64,000 nucleotides of DNA. Source: Bacteroidota bacterium (GTDB lineage Bacteria; Bacteroidota; Bacteroidia; UKL13-3). The notes under the pieces are model-generated. The model had not been told where the DNA came from and did no database searches. It saw nothing but the letters and a program-made list of their open reading frames with translations. Positions 53,562 to 63,612 of this stretch are shown here, one piece after another; within the stretch, counting starts at the first letter, position 1; the number at the start of each line of letters is the position of its first letter. Location of the stretch: positions 35,207-99,206 of the forward strand of contig CANHGM010000009.1 in NCBI GenBank assembly GCA_947460345.1, written 5' to 3'. The position numbers and the translations under genes were made by a program.

Positions 53562-54633
53562 ATGAATACAGATCAATTTAAAGATTTAAAAGGCCGTGTC
53601 GAGGCTTTGAGGAGGTATCTTTGACATCGACGTCAAACTAGCTCATATCAAAGAACAAGAGCAACTATCTCATGCACCTGATTTTTGGGACAACCCAAAA
53701 GAATCAGAAAAAATCTTAAAAGATATTAAGTCAAAAAAAATCTGGACCGAAGCATTTCTGACTGCTCAGTCTAAACTAGACGATTTAGAAATTTTAATAG
53801 AACTTGAAAGTGACGATGCCGAACAAGAAGCTCAAGCAGCACTTTTAATAAAAGACCTCGAAGCCCTTGAGTATAAAAGAATGCTCGGTGGCGAAGAAGA
53901 TATATGCAGTGCCATCATCACCATCAATTCTGGGGCTGGTGGAACCGAAAGCCAAGACTGGGCTGAAATGCTTGGTAGAATGTATATCATGTGGGGGCAG
54001 AAAAACAAATTTACGGTAACCGAACTCGACCGTCAAGATGGCGATGGGGCAGGAGTGAAGTCATTAACTTTAGAATTTGAAGGTGATTTTGCTTTCGGTT
54101 ATTTAAAAGGTGAAAATGGAGTGCATCGCATGGTGCGTATTTCTCCTTTCGATAGCAATGCCCGTAGACATACATCTTTTGCATCGGTGTATTGTTACCC
54201 TGTGGTTGACGACAATATTGAAATAGAAATTAAAGATGCTGATATCGAAATTAACACATCTCGCTCTGGTGGTGCAGGTGGTCAAAATGTAAACAAAGTA
54301 GAAACCAAAGTTCAACTCACACATATACCTTCGGGAATTGTAGTGGTGTGTCAAGTAGAGCGTTCACAAATTGGTAATAAGGAACGTGCCATGAAAATGC
54401 TTCGTTCGCAGTTATATGAGATTGAAGTAAGAAAGAAAAACGAGGCCAAAGCACAAGTAGAAGCCGGAAAGAAAAAGATAGAGTGGGGTTCTCAAATTCG
54501 TAACTATGTATTCCACCCATATAAACTAGTAAAAGACCTCAGAACAGGTGTAGAAACTTCTAACGTACAAGCTGTGATGGATGGCGAATTAGAAGAATTT
54601 ATAAAGGCTTACTTGATGGAATTTGGTGGGTGA
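53562..54633 (+). CDS. prfB: Peptide chain release factor 2 (programmed +1 frameshift)
   Basis: RF2 ends translation at UGA and UAA. The reading begins at ATG 53562, runs 20 codons to CTT-TGA at 53619-53624 and continues in the +1 frame at GAC (53623) for 336 codons, 356 residues in all. The slip site TATCTTTGAC is the classical one, with AGGAGG at 53610-53615 as the stimulating internal Shine-Dalgarno. [20 protein letters not shown] sequence ([16 protein letters not shown]) and the catalytic GGQ in [15 protein letters not shown] are intact. The mechanism is autoregulatory: low RF2 favours the shift. Annotation that ignores the shift would truncate the gene. Confidence 0.96.
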
Positions 54634-54660
54634 TAGTTTTTTTTGAATAATATATAATCT

Positions 54661-54725
54661 GTTAACGCAGTTCTTCAAAAACGTAGATATATATATATAG
54701 AAGTTGGATTTGTAACCCGGATTCA
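54661..54725. repeat. Degenerate short-palindrome element
   Basis: GTTCTTCAAAAAC at 54670-54682 differs by one base from the palindrome core GTTCTTCAAGAAC at 63469-63481, and GGATTTGTAACCCGGATTC at 54706-54724 is another partial inverted repeat; a TA run lies between. It sits in the 215-bp gap after prfB, where I see no gene. Confidence 0.45.
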
Positions 54726-54848
54726 AATATTTCAATTCTATATGAACCATTGTATACATTGCCAGGTCACGTACCATGTTTTTACGTTTAATTCACTGTT
54801 CTTAAAGAATGACGATAACTTTAGGAATTATAACTATAAAACCAAACA

Positions 54849-55481
54849 TTATTTTTTAATTGATTTTAAAATTATATGCTTCAAGTTTTCTGTGAAAATA
54901 TGTGGATTTAAGAAGTATATGGGTCCATTAGGCAAGTCTATGATATTGTAGTTTTTATTTGCTGTTTTTAGATATATCGTGTTTATATATTTAGTCATTC
55001 CACCTCCTGATTCAGATGTTTCTTTAATGATTAATCCTTCAAACTCTTTTATGGGTATATGAATAGGTTTAACTAAATATTGTGCGATTAAATTATTGCT
55101 TACTATTCTAATCTCTTGTTTTTCAATATCTATATATATAATTTTTGTTGAAGGGTAAAATTTGAAGAATAATAAAATTGAAATAATTATAAATATTTCA
55201 ACTATCCAATATATAAAACTATGTATGTTTTGGAATAAGAGTAATGAAGGGAAGAATAATAAGGAAATAACGAAAAATGCAATTAAAAAATGATATGGTT
55301 TTGATTCAATCAACAAATTCTTTTGGTCATATTTTACTTTAAAAGTAGCATTAGCTCTTTGTGAAATTTTTACCAGTTCTTCAATGTTTTCTTCTATTTT
55401 GACTAAAACATTTGGGATTTGAGCCATATGTTTTTCATGGTCCTTATACTCAGAAATTTCTTGTTTAATTTTCTTTAACAT
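54849..55481 (-). CDS. Two-helix membrane protein, unknown
   Basis: A 210-residue protein. Residues 1-55 are helical and charged (KKIKQEISEYKDHEKHMAQI, with heptad-like spacing), two hydrophobic helices follow at about 67-90 and 93-112, and the rest is a small beta-rich domain with IIYIDIEKQEIRIVSNN and a conserved-looking Gly patch (ETSESGGGMTKY). The tail domain has the feel of a membrane-linked PH-like module, which is inference. It is the third gene of a minus-strand group with 55496-56662 and 56663-57397, 14 bp after its neighbour. Not recognised. Confidence 0.68.
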   Translation of the reverse strand: MLKKIKQEISEYKDHEKHMAQIPNVLVKIEENIEELVKISQRANATFKVKYDQKNLLIESKPYHFLIAFFVISLLFFPSLLLFQNIHSFIYWIVEIFIIISILLFFKFYPSTKIIYIDIEKQEIRIVSNNLIAQYLVKPIHIPIKEFEGLIIKETSESGGGMTKYINTIYLKTANKNYNIIDLPNGPIYFLNPHIFTENLKHIILKSIKK

Positions 55482-55495
55482 ATCAAATTTATCAA

Positions 55496-56662
55496 CTACT
55501 TTACCTCAAACCAAGGTATATCTAACAACCCCTTTCTATAATAAATAGTCACCGGTTTTTTTGGTTCCAAACTTGAATAAACTTGCTTGTTAACCATAAT
55601 CTCTTCTACATGCGATTGTGTTCGCCATGGTGTTAACTTTACATAATAGGTGTTTATTCTTCCCGAATCAACTCTTTTACTGATAACGACTGCCTGGTAT
55701 ATCTCAGGCTTTGAATCGTCATATATACAATTGGTCATTACTGCCATCCCAAATGAAAACTCTAACACAAACAAACTAATGGCAAATATACTTATATAGT
55801 CTTTTGCTTTTTTTAACGAAAAATCTTTATTGCCATATAACAACACTAACATATAAAATACTAAAATGATGCTTGTAGGAAACCAAATCTGATCTATATC
55901 ATAAAAATTGTAATCAAACAATGCTCGTAAACACAAGCCTGTGCTGGATGCAATGAATGCGATAAATATAGATGGACAGGCTCTACTGTTGTCAATTATT
56001 TTAATCAACCCTTTGTAGTATTTCATAACAAATAAACAAATAATAGGCATTGCCACTGAGGCTATAATTCCCACGTGATTCGGTGCCTCTCCAAAATACA
56101 TCCAAAATCCGATGATTACACCTAATATATTTAATTCTTTTGCAGCCCTTTTAGCTTTTTTAAGAAATGCCAACCGCTCAGTTTCATCTTCTCCTATATT
56201 TTCATCAGCTAATATTTCTTGTCGTTCTATATGTTCATCTATTAAGTTTAAGTCTATCAAATGAGCATTTAGCCAATGTTCAATTTCGTCTTGGTTTTTA
56301 TAATAAGTACTTATCTTAATCGTTTTTTGTTCTTTAGATAATGGTATGATATATATGTATGAATCTATTTTTCTAAATCCATTTATTTCTTCCAAGTATA
56401 ACTTCTTTGTTGAAAAAGTACCAACTACATATATATGATCTTCTGCAATGACAAATTTACCTTTATAAGTTTCGATAATTCCTAAAGCCATTATAACAAT
56501 CATCCCGAAAAACATTGGCCATAAAAATACATATAACTCTAAATCAATTTCTTTGTTTTCTATAAATGGTAAACAAATCATCCAAGTAAAGAAACCAATC
56601 ATAACTGTTGCAGAAATATAAATGAATATACCCCAGCCTCTAGAAATCCTATATTCTTTCAT
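55496..56662 (-). CDS. Multi-helix membrane protein with internal PH-like segment, unknown
   Basis: A 388-residue protein. Two N-terminal helices (about 10-32 and 45-65) lead into a soluble segment of beta strands (KFVIAEDHIYVVGTFSTKKLYLEEINGF), similar in rhythm to bacterial membrane PH domains. A charged helix (DETERLAFLKKAKRAAKEL) and five or six further helices follow, then a short C-terminal beta domain (YYVKLTPWRTQSHVEEIMV). It abuts the lipoprotein gene with no intergenic base and precedes the two-helix protein by 14 bp. I do not recognise the family. Confidence 0.7.
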   Translation of the reverse strand: MKEYRISRGWGIFIYISATVMIGFFTWMICLPFIENKEIDLELYVFLWPMFFGMIVIMALGIIETYKGKFVIAEDHIYVVGTFSTKKLYLEEINGFRKIDSYIYIIPLSKEQKTIKISTYYKNQDEIEHWLNAHLIDLNLIDEHIERQEILADENIGEDETERLAFLKKAKRAAKELNILGVIIGFWMYFGEAPNHVGIIASVAMPIICLFVMKYYKGLIKIIDNSRACPSIFIAFIASSTGLCLRALFDYNFYDIDQIWFPTSIILVFYMLVLLYGNKDFSLKKAKDYISIFAISLFVLEFSFGMAVMTNCIYDDSKPEIYQAVVISKRVDSGRINTYYVKLTPWRTQSHVEEIMVNKQVYSSLEPKKPVTIYYRKGLLDIPWFEVK

Positions 56663-57397
56663 CTATTTTTTTAGTCTTTTCCAATCTTTATCAAAAAGTA
56701 CTTTCAGTTGATTCTTAAAATCAACCGAAAAAATTTCTTGTGGTGATTCTCCTGCATCTATATCTACCGCATAAGTCACCACTTCATCGTCTGCTTCAAA
56801 TTTCAAGTTTTTATTGCTGTCTTTCATTAAGGTAAGTATCAGTTTGTTTGTCGATTTGATATAATTCCAACTTTGTAAATCACAGTTTGAAGGTGAAATT
56901 TGAGTAAAATGATTCCCTTGTTTGTCTGAAACATATAAATATGTAGGGTCTTTCTCATTAAGATTATTGTCTTTGTTATAATCTTCAGTGATGATAGAGT
57001 AGTATATATAGTTAACATGATTTTTTGCGAATTCATCAATCGAGTTTAAATCATAACTTTTAATGAGCATTTTTTTATTACTTAGCAAATGGTATTCTTT
57101 ATTATGGCTATTCCAAAACACTATATTCCAATAATGATTATACTCAATTTCTTTGTATGATAAACTTCCACCTTCACGCTCTGATTCTCCCATTCTAAGC
57201 GGGAATAACAACACACCCGAGCTGTCAATCTCAGAAAAAGTAGTTGTTTGTATATTTAAATTGCTTTTGGGGTCATTCAATACTGCCAACGAATCAGCAA
57301 TGGATTGCTCTTGTGCATTGTTGTTTTTAGAGGTTGTACTTTTTGAGTTGCATGAGGCCATCACAACTAACACAATGATATATATTGCTTTGTGCAT
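56663..57397 (-). CDS. Lipoprotein of unknown function
   Basis: A 244-residue lipoprotein. I place the start at ATG 57397 (MHKAIYIIVLVVMASC), which gives a proper lipobox at Cys16; an earlier in-frame ATG at 57436 only adds a spurious leader. A Ser/Asn/Gln-rich spacer (NSKSTTSKNNNAQEQS) is followed by a mixed domain with EIEYNHYWNIVFWNSHNKEY and TQISPSNCDLQSWNYI; the LMKDSNKNLKFEADDEV stretch near residue 205 resembles a single Asp/Asn-rich metal loop. It is the first gene of the three-gene minus-strand unit. Confidence 0.75.
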   Translation of the reverse strand: MHKAIYIIVLVVMASCNSKSTTSKNNNAQEQSIADSLAVLNDPKSNLNIQTTTFSEIDSSGVLLFPLRMGESEREGGSLSYKEIEYNHYWNIVFWNSHNKEYHLLSNKKMLIKSYDLNSIDEFAKNHVNYIYYSIITEDYNKDNNLNEKDPTYLYVSDKQGNHFTQISPSNCDLQSWNYIKSTNKLILTLMKDSNKNLKFEADDEVVTYAVDIDAGESPQEIFSVDFKNQLKVLFDKDWKRLKK

Positions 57398-57577
57398 AAT
57401 TAAGTTTTGTTTTAGCAAATATATATAAATATGCAATCTTATTTATGATTTAATTTGTCATTGAATATCTTTTTGCGTCTAAAATTTACTTATTCTTTTT
57501 TTTCTTATATTTGCTATAATAATGAAGCTGTTAGGTGTTTTATAATTCTAACAGTTTTATACGCTCAATCAACTAAC

Positions 57578-60500
57578 ATGAAAAAACTATACTTTGTCTT
57601 ATTCATTCTTTCTTTATTTGCTAGCCAGACATACAGCAATGCTCAAATAGTCATTAATGAATTACAATTAGAAAATAAAACTACCATTGCTGATGATGAT
57701 TTTGAATTTCACCCTTGGATCGAAATTTTTAACGCCGGAAATTCTGCTGTTAATCTTCAAAACTACTCACTCTCTGACGACCCTTTATTAAAAACCAAGT
57801 GGAAGTTTCCATACTTGACTATCGCAGCCAAAGGTAGAATGGTGATTTTTTTATCTGGCAAAAATACTATGAACTATATAGACCATTGGGAAAGCGTGGT
57901 ATACCCTCATGATATATGGAAATATACCCTAACAGATACTGCATATAACAATTCCTCAAAATATATATATCCATTATACGACGACAGCGGATGGAAATCA
58001 GGTAAAGGTGGTATAGGGCTTGGCGATAATGATGACAGCACCATTATCAAAGCAGCAAAATTTTATACCATGAGAAAAGTGATAAAACTCAAAAACAAAA
58101 ATTTTACGAATCTTAAAAAAGCATTTTTTCAAATAGATAATGAGAATCAATGTTATGTTTATTTTAATGGTACAATGGTAAGTTCATATATGTATAATGC
58201 CCATGATCATTTAAGAAATGGCTTAATGCCTAAAGTGAAATCTACCATGCTAAGTATATTCACCAGTGGGTTCAATTCCTATGATTCTTCTGTTTTGTCT
58301 ATAAGGTTTTTCAATGCTTCTGATAGTTTGCATCATACTGCTATTCCATACTTAACTTTTGGTTATAGTGATACCGTAACACATGTATTTAACAATAGAA
58401 AAACAGGTTGGTTTAAAGAGAAATTTAATTATATACATGCCAATTTCAGAATCAAAAATGGCGAAAGTATTTATCTATATAATAATCTTGGAGCACTATT
58501 AGATACTAAAACTGCAACATACAACGAACATACCATTTCGTATGCTAGAATTCCAGATGGAGGCTCATGGTGTATAACAGATAAACCCACACCTGATACC
58601 ACCAATAATAGCAGCACCTGCTTCACAGGTATATTAGAACCTCCGGTGTTTGCAATCAACTCTGGGTTTGTCAAAAGTGGTCAAATGGTTTTTCTATCTA
58701 CTGTGCAACCTAACTGTATTATCAAATATACAACTAATGGAAACATCCCAAACAATTTATCAAAACTATATACCAATGGAGTAAAAGTGAATGCAGATAT
58801 GGTTGTTAGAGCCATTTGTATAGATACAACGCATACCAATTTTATGAGTAAAAGTGCCACCAATACTTATTTACTAAACAATAAATCACACAAACTGCCT
58901 ATAGTCTCTATTGCTTCTGATTCATTAGATTTATTTGATGCGAACAGTGGTATATATGCCAAAAGCGGTAATGCGCCTCCTTATAAAAGAGCTACACATT
59001 TAGAATATATGTTACCAAGTGGTAAGACACAATTCGAGCTTGATGCTGATATAAGTATACATGGTAATGGCTCTAGAGGCATGCCTAAGAAAAGTCTTCG
59101 TATCGAAACCAATGACAAATACGACAGTTCGTTCATCAAATATAAATTGTTTCCTAACAGGTGGTACAACAATATAACAGCTTTCAACTTACGCTCAGGC
59201 AGTCAAGACCAAGGCATGGCATTTATGCGTGATGAACTGTGTGCCAGAATGATGTTAAATTCAAATATTGAAACAATGGAACATCAATCTTGTGTGGTTT
59301 ATTTAAATGGGGCTTTCTGGGGCGAATACCATATTCGCGAAAAACAAGATAATGACTATGTGCAAAATGTAAAAGGGGTTGACAAAGACAGTATAGATAT
59401 TATAAACCTGAGTGCTCAAGCCATATATGGCAATACGGTTGCATTTCAGAAATTGAACGCTATGTATCAAGACTCTCTAAACACACAAGCAAAAGTAGAT
59501 TCACTCAATAAATACTTGGATGTGAAAAGTTGGTGCGATTATATAGCCTTCGAAACTTTTATACATAATACAGATTGGCCTGGGAATAATACCAAACATT
59601 GGCGTCCGCACTTGGCTTCTGGCGGTAAGTTCAGGTATATGTTATACGACATGGATTATAGCATGAATGATACTTCTGATAAATTAAAAAAAGTGATGGG
59701 TTTTAATTATTTTGGGACTAATACATTTACTAAAAATATAAATTTTAGAAATTACTTTGTTAATAGATATGCTGATTTGTTGAACACGTCTCTCAGCCTT
59801 GCTATATGGAGGACGAATATTACTATTATCAAAAACAACATGTTGTTTGATATGGACAAAGAAAAGAGCAGGTGGGGCGGAACTACTCAACAATGGATAG
59901 ACAGAGTGAGCGATTTAGATACTTTTGTCAGACGTAGACTTATATCGTCTCGTGTGCATTTAGTCAATAATTTTGGATTAACTAAACAAGTAAACTTAAC
60001 CTTAAATATATATCCTGCAGGTGCTGGTGTGGTAAAATTAAATACCATCATTCCTACCAATTACCCTTGGACTGGTATATATTTCGATGGTGTTCCGGTT
60101 ACTGTTACTGCAATTCCTAATCCTGGCTACACCTTCGATTCATTAGTGATTAATAATGTAATCAAATCTACATCCAAAACCTTTACCCAAAACCTTTCGC
60201 AAAATGCAAACACCATTAATTTTTATTTCAATGGTTCGCCAACCTTATTAAAAATTACAACTACTGAAATAAATTATAATAACAATTCGTATATCAATTG
60301 TGGCAATTGGATAGAATTGCATAATAACGATACGGTGCCTGTGGACATGACAGGCTTTAAGTTAAAAACTTCTAAAGATTATGCAGTATATGAATTTAAA
60401 GACAATTATATATTTCCAGCAAATGCATATTTAGTGATATGTGAAGATACTGTATTGTTTAAAAAAGTATATCCTGGGGTTAAAAACTTTGTGGGCAATA

Positions 60501-63394
60501 TTGGTTTTTCATTAAACAATTCAAGCGACTCTATAGTACTTATAACCAACAAACAAAAAAGACATATTGGTTTTGTATATGCTGATACGTTGCCTTGGCC
60601 TATATGTGCTGATGGAACAGGTAGAACCATGGAAATTAAAGACGAAACCATGAAGCCTAACCTCAATACCAATTGGTTCAATGGTTGTATTGGCGGCTCT
60701 CCTGGTAAAGCATATACACCTTGTAATGAAAGCGTCATCATTTCTGAAATAAATTACAATCCTAAATCTTCTCACGATAATGGCGATTGGATAGAATTAT
60801 ATAACCAAAGTGCAAGTACTGTCAACGTAAGTGGCTGGCATTTTAAAGACGATGATGATACCCATGATTTTGTCATTCCTAACAATACCTTTTTACTTCC
60901 TAATAAATATTTAGTGATATATAATGATACCGCTAAGTTTAGAACCAACCATCCTACAGTGACTAATAAAGTAGGGCCTTTTAACTTTGGATTAAGCAGC
61001 AGTGGCGAAATGTTAAGATTGTTCGATAACAAAATGTACCCTAAGTTTTCTATGGTGTATTTCAATGAAACCAAAGGATGGCCATTACTTCCTAATGGCG
61101 AAGGATATACTTTAGAAATTAACCCTAAAAACACTGATTTTTCTAACAAAATAAATTGGATAACAGGCTGTAAATATGGCTCTCCGGGCATGCCAAGAGA
61201 TATATGCCCTGAAGATATTGTATTGGTTCCTACCGAAATAAATTACAAATCCCTACCAGAAATATATACAGGTGATTGGCTCGAATTAAGAAACAATTCA
61301 AAAGATACTATCAATATATATAATTGGAAATTGAAAACCAAAACCCAAACATATACTTTTACCAATATCACCATTCTGCCTAAAGATTTTATAGTGGTAA
61401 CTGAAAATGCCATAAAGTTTTCTAACGCTTTGCCTTTAGTCGATAAAAGCAAAATCTATCAAATGTTTATTGATTTAAACGATACCAGCGAATCAATAAC
61501 TATATATAACAATAACGATATAAAATGTTTTGAAATGAATTTTGTAGCTGATAGTAATGATAAATGGGCCAATGGAATAGGATATACATTAGAGCTGCAA
61601 AAAATGCAAAGCTCATATAAAGACTATAGCATTACTTCAAATTGGAAACATGGTTGTTTCTTAGGCAATCCATTAGATTTTGGAAACGCTTGTCCTGAGA
61701 AAATAAGTGTTTCTGAAGTGAATTATAATAGTGATAGTTTGAATGTAGTTGCAGACTGGTTAGAGTTATATAACTACGGCACCAGACCTGTAAACTTAAA
61801 TGGATATAGAATCATAACCAATTCATCAAACAGTATATTAAATGAAAATTATATATTATCACCTAAAGCTAGATTATTGGTTACAGCTGATTCTACTAAT
61901 ATTCGTACACAATTTGGTTTAAGCTCTAAACAACTAGCCATTAATTTAAAATCTTTAGAAAATATTAGAATTGCCAATATTGATAATAATTTTATTTCAC
62001 AAGCTATATACGATTCTTCAACCTTGTTTTTTACCAATGGGCTAGGAAAAACAGTTGAAAGCAAAGTGGATTCTACGCATTTAACCGCACAACAAATGTG
62101 GACTGAGGGTTGCTTTGGTGGCTCACCGGGTGCGGCGTTTAGTCAGTGTAAACCTTTAGATATTGTACTTTCTGAAATAAACTATGCACCCAATTCTAAA
62201 TTCAACACTGGCAAATGGTTTGAGTTGACCAATATAGATTCTTTACATCAAGTAGATTTGTCAAACTATTATATATCCTTTGGCGATATCAGTAAAATAT
62301 CTCAATTCGATTCTACTACTTCGTTTCAACCTATGAGCAAATCTGTTTTTATATCAGATACAACTGCTTTCAAATTTTATTTCCCATTTGCAATGTATAA
62401 ATATCCTTTTAAAGATGATATAATAAATAGTGGTTGGGTGAGAATATGGGACCCAAGCAAAAAACCTGTTTTTGCAATGAAATTTGATAATTCATTTGGA
62501 GGTAATAACAACGGGAAAACGATTTCTTTACTTTCTTCAAGTTATAATCTAATGGATTATTCAAAAGCTTCAAATTGGCAAGAAGGATGTTTGGGCGGTT
62601 CACCAGGTATATACAATGGTTGGTGCGATACATCATTATTAGTTTCAGAGATTAACTACCAATCTAGTAGCAAAAAAGATGGTGGCGATTGGTTTGAATT
62701 GTGGAACCCAACTTCAACTATCATCGATTTAAATGGAATGCATATAGTTGACAATAACAATCAATCATTTAACTTAAGTGGATTATTACTACCTGATTCG
62801 GTTGTGGCTATCATCAGCGATTCAGCAAAGTTCAACAAAGTATATCCAGCCAAAATAAACAGATTAGACAAGCCTCAATTTTCTTTAGCAAACAATGGCA
62901 ATATCCGAATTTTTAATGCCAATCAATCTCTCATTTATGTAAACCAATGGGATAACAAACAACCATGGAATGATAGTGCCGATGGGAAAGGGTATACACT
63001 AGAATATATTGATTCAGCTATCGATTTTAACAGTGCAAATTCATGGTTTATAGGATGTGAAGGCGGCTCACCTGGCATACATTATACACCTTGTATTATA
63101 GAAGATACTACCCATCACGACACGACCAATACAGGGATGAATATAAAAGAATATTTGTCAAATGTGAGTATACATCCCAATCCATCTACTGGTATAATCA
63201 CACTTCATTTACCAGATCAATTGGTTTGTCAATTAAGTGTATATAGTGCAACAGGAGCATTGGTTTATAAACCTAAAGGCTATATATACAACTCACAAAC
63301 GATCGACCTCTCAGGTTTAAGTAAAGGAATATATGTATTGGTAATATCAGATGAACTTGGCAGATTGAAAACGATTAAGTTTATAAAAGAATAA
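57578..63394 (+). CDS. Giant secreted CotH-kinase protein with seven lamin-tail domains and T9SS sorting signal
   Basis: A 1938-residue secreted protein. I use ATG 57578, which begins the signal peptide MKKLYFVLFILSLFASQTYS; an in-frame TTG at 57455 adds a leader of 41 residues. Order: one lamin-tail (LTD) domain (INELQLENKTTIADDD...), an insert with a jelly-roll look, a chitobiase-like bridge (VFLSTVQPNCIIKYTTNG), a CotH kinase-like domain (HLEYMLPSGKTQFELDADIS, SIHGNGSRGMPKKSLRI, RYMLYDMDYSM), then six LTD domains from about residue 895, each about 160 residues and closing on W-x-x-GC-x-GGSPG, and a T9SS type-A domain (VSIHPNPSTGIITLHLP). Probably fixed on or shed from the cell surface. Substrate of the kinase-like domain is unknown. 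Confidence 0.93.
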   Translation: MKKLYFVLFILSLFASQTYSNAQIVINELQLENKTTIADDDFEFHPWIEIFNAGNSAVNLQNYSLSDDPLLKTKWKFPYLTIAAKGRMVIFLSGKNTMNYIDHWESVVYPHDIWKYTLTDTAYNNSSKYIYPLYDDSGWKSGKGGIGLGDNDDSTIIKAAKFYTMRKVIKLKNKNFTNLKKAFFQIDNENQCYVYFNGTMVSSYMYNAHDHLRNGLMPKVKSTMLSIFTSGFNSYDSSVLSIRFFNASDSLHHTAIPYLTFGYSDTVTHVFNNRKTGWFKEKFNYIHANFRIKNGESIYLYNNLGALLDTKTATYNEHTISYARIPDGGSWCITDKPTPDTTNNSSTCFTGILEPPVFAINSGFVKSGQMVFLSTVQPNCIIKYTTNGNIPNNLSKLYTNGVKVNADMVVRAICIDTTHTNFMSKSATNTYLLNNKSHKLPIVSIASDSLDLFDANSGIYAKSGNAPPYKRATHLEYMLPSGKTQFELDADISIHGNGSRGMPKKSLRIETNDKYDSSFIKYKLFPNRWYNNITAFNLRSGSQDQGMAFMRDELCARMMLNSNIETMEHQSCVVYLNGAFWGEYHIREKQDNDYVQNVKGVDKDSIDIINLSAQAIYGNTVAFQKLNAMYQDSLNTQAKVDSLNKYLDVKSWCDYIAFETFIHNTDWPGNNTKHWRPHLASGGKFRYMLYDMDYSMNDTSDKLKKVMGFNYFGTNTFTKNINFRNYFVNRYADLLNTSLSLAIWRTNITIIKNNMLFDMDKEKSRWGGTTQQWIDRVSDLDTFVRRRLISSRVHLVNNFGLTKQVNLTLNIYPAGAGVVKLNTIIPTNYPWTGIYFDGVPVTVTAIPNPGYTFDSLVINNVIKSTSKTFTQNLSQNANTINFYFNGSPTLLKITTTEINYNNNSYINCGNWIELHNNDTVPVDMTGFKLKTSKDYAVYEFKDNYIFPANAYLVICEDTVLFKKVYPGVKNFVGNIGFSLNNSSDSIVLITNKQKRHIGFVYADTLPWPICADGTGRTMEIKDETMKPNLNTNWFNGCIGGSPGKAYTPCNESVIISEINYNPKSSHDNGDWIELYNQSASTVNVSGWHFKDDDDTHDFVIPNNTFLLPNKYLVIYNDTAKFRTNHPTVTNKVGPFNFGLSSSGEMLRLFDNKMYPKFSMVYFNETKGWPLLPNGEGYTLEINPKNTDFSNKINWITGCKYGSPGMPRDICPEDIVLVPTEINYKSLPEIYTGDWLELRNNSKDTINIYNWKLKTKTQTYTFTNITILPKDFIVVTENAIKFSNALPLVDKSKIYQMFIDLNDTSESITIYNNNDIKCFEMNFVADSNDKWANGIGYTLELQKMQSSYKDYSITSNWKHGCFLGNPLDFGNACPEKISVSEVNYNSDSLNVVADWLELYNYGTRPVNLNGYRIITNSSNSILNENYILSPKARLLVTADSTNIRTQFGLSSKQLAINLKSLENIRIANIDNNFISQAIYDSSTLFFTNGLGKTVESKVDSTHLTAQQMWTEGCFGGSPGAAFSQCKPLDIVLSEINYAPNSKFNTGKWFELTNIDSLHQVDLSNYYISFGDISKISQFDSTTSFQPMSKSVFISDTTAFKFYFPFAMYKYPFKDDIINSGWVRIWDPSKKPVFAMKFDNSFGGNNNGKTISLLSSSYNLMDYSKASNWQEGCLGGSPGIYNGWCDTSLLVSEINYQSSSKKDGGDWFELWNPTSTIIDLNGMHIVDNNNQSFNLSGLLLPDSVVAIISDSAKFNKVYPAKINRLDKPQFSLANNGNIRIFNANQSLIYVNQWDNKQPWNDSADGKGYTLEYIDSAIDFNSANSWFIGCEGGSPGIHYTPCIIEDTTHHDTTNTGMNIKEYLSNVSIHPNPSTGIITLHLPDQLVCQLSVYSATGALVYKPKGYIYNSQTIDLSGLSKGIYVLVISDELGRLKTIKFIKE
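60250..63090 (+). repeat. Six tandem coding repeats of about 470-480 bp (LTD domains)
   Basis: Successive units begin with E-I/V-N-Y at DNA positions near 60270, 60748, 61237, 61717, 62178 and 62650, and each ends with GC-x-GGSPG or a variant. At DNA level the copies are well diverged, so they are old duplications rather than a recent unstable array. Confidence 0.85.
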
Positions 63395-63398
63395 ATGG

Positions 63399-63515
63399 CT
63401 TGCCCTCTCGAGATTCCAGTCTCGTGAGTTCAAAAGGCAAGACTTCAGTCTTGCACATAGTTGTCGCCGTTCTTCAAGAACGGTGACTTACTTATAAAAG
63501 CAAGGTCTGTGACCT
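63399..63515. repeat. Cluster of four short palindromes
   Basis: In order: GAGATTCCAGTCTC (63410-63423), itself enclosed by CTTGCC/GGCAAG (63399-63404 and 63436-63441); CAAGACTTCAGTCTTG (63438-63453); CCGTTCTTCAAGAACGG (63467-63483); AGGTCTGTGACCT (63503-63515). The stems differ but the three longer ones share a TTC-A centre. The cluster follows the stop of the giant CotH gene at once and could act as a terminator or be a family of REP-like palindromes. Confidence 0.7.
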
Positions 63516-63612
63516 GGGAATAAAAAACAAGGTAAATAAAGAATGGGATAGATTGAATTCATGATATGTTTTTAGTCTATTCTATATTAAACGAGAATAC
63601 TTATACTTACCA

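Noticed and set aside
53881..54633. Separate 250-residue release-factor-like gene
   Set aside because: It is only the 3' part of prfB; the true gene starts at 53562 and is joined by the +1 frameshift.
63399..63515. CRISPR array
   Set aside because: The palindromes differ from each other in sequence, there are no equal-length spacers and no cas genes in the window.
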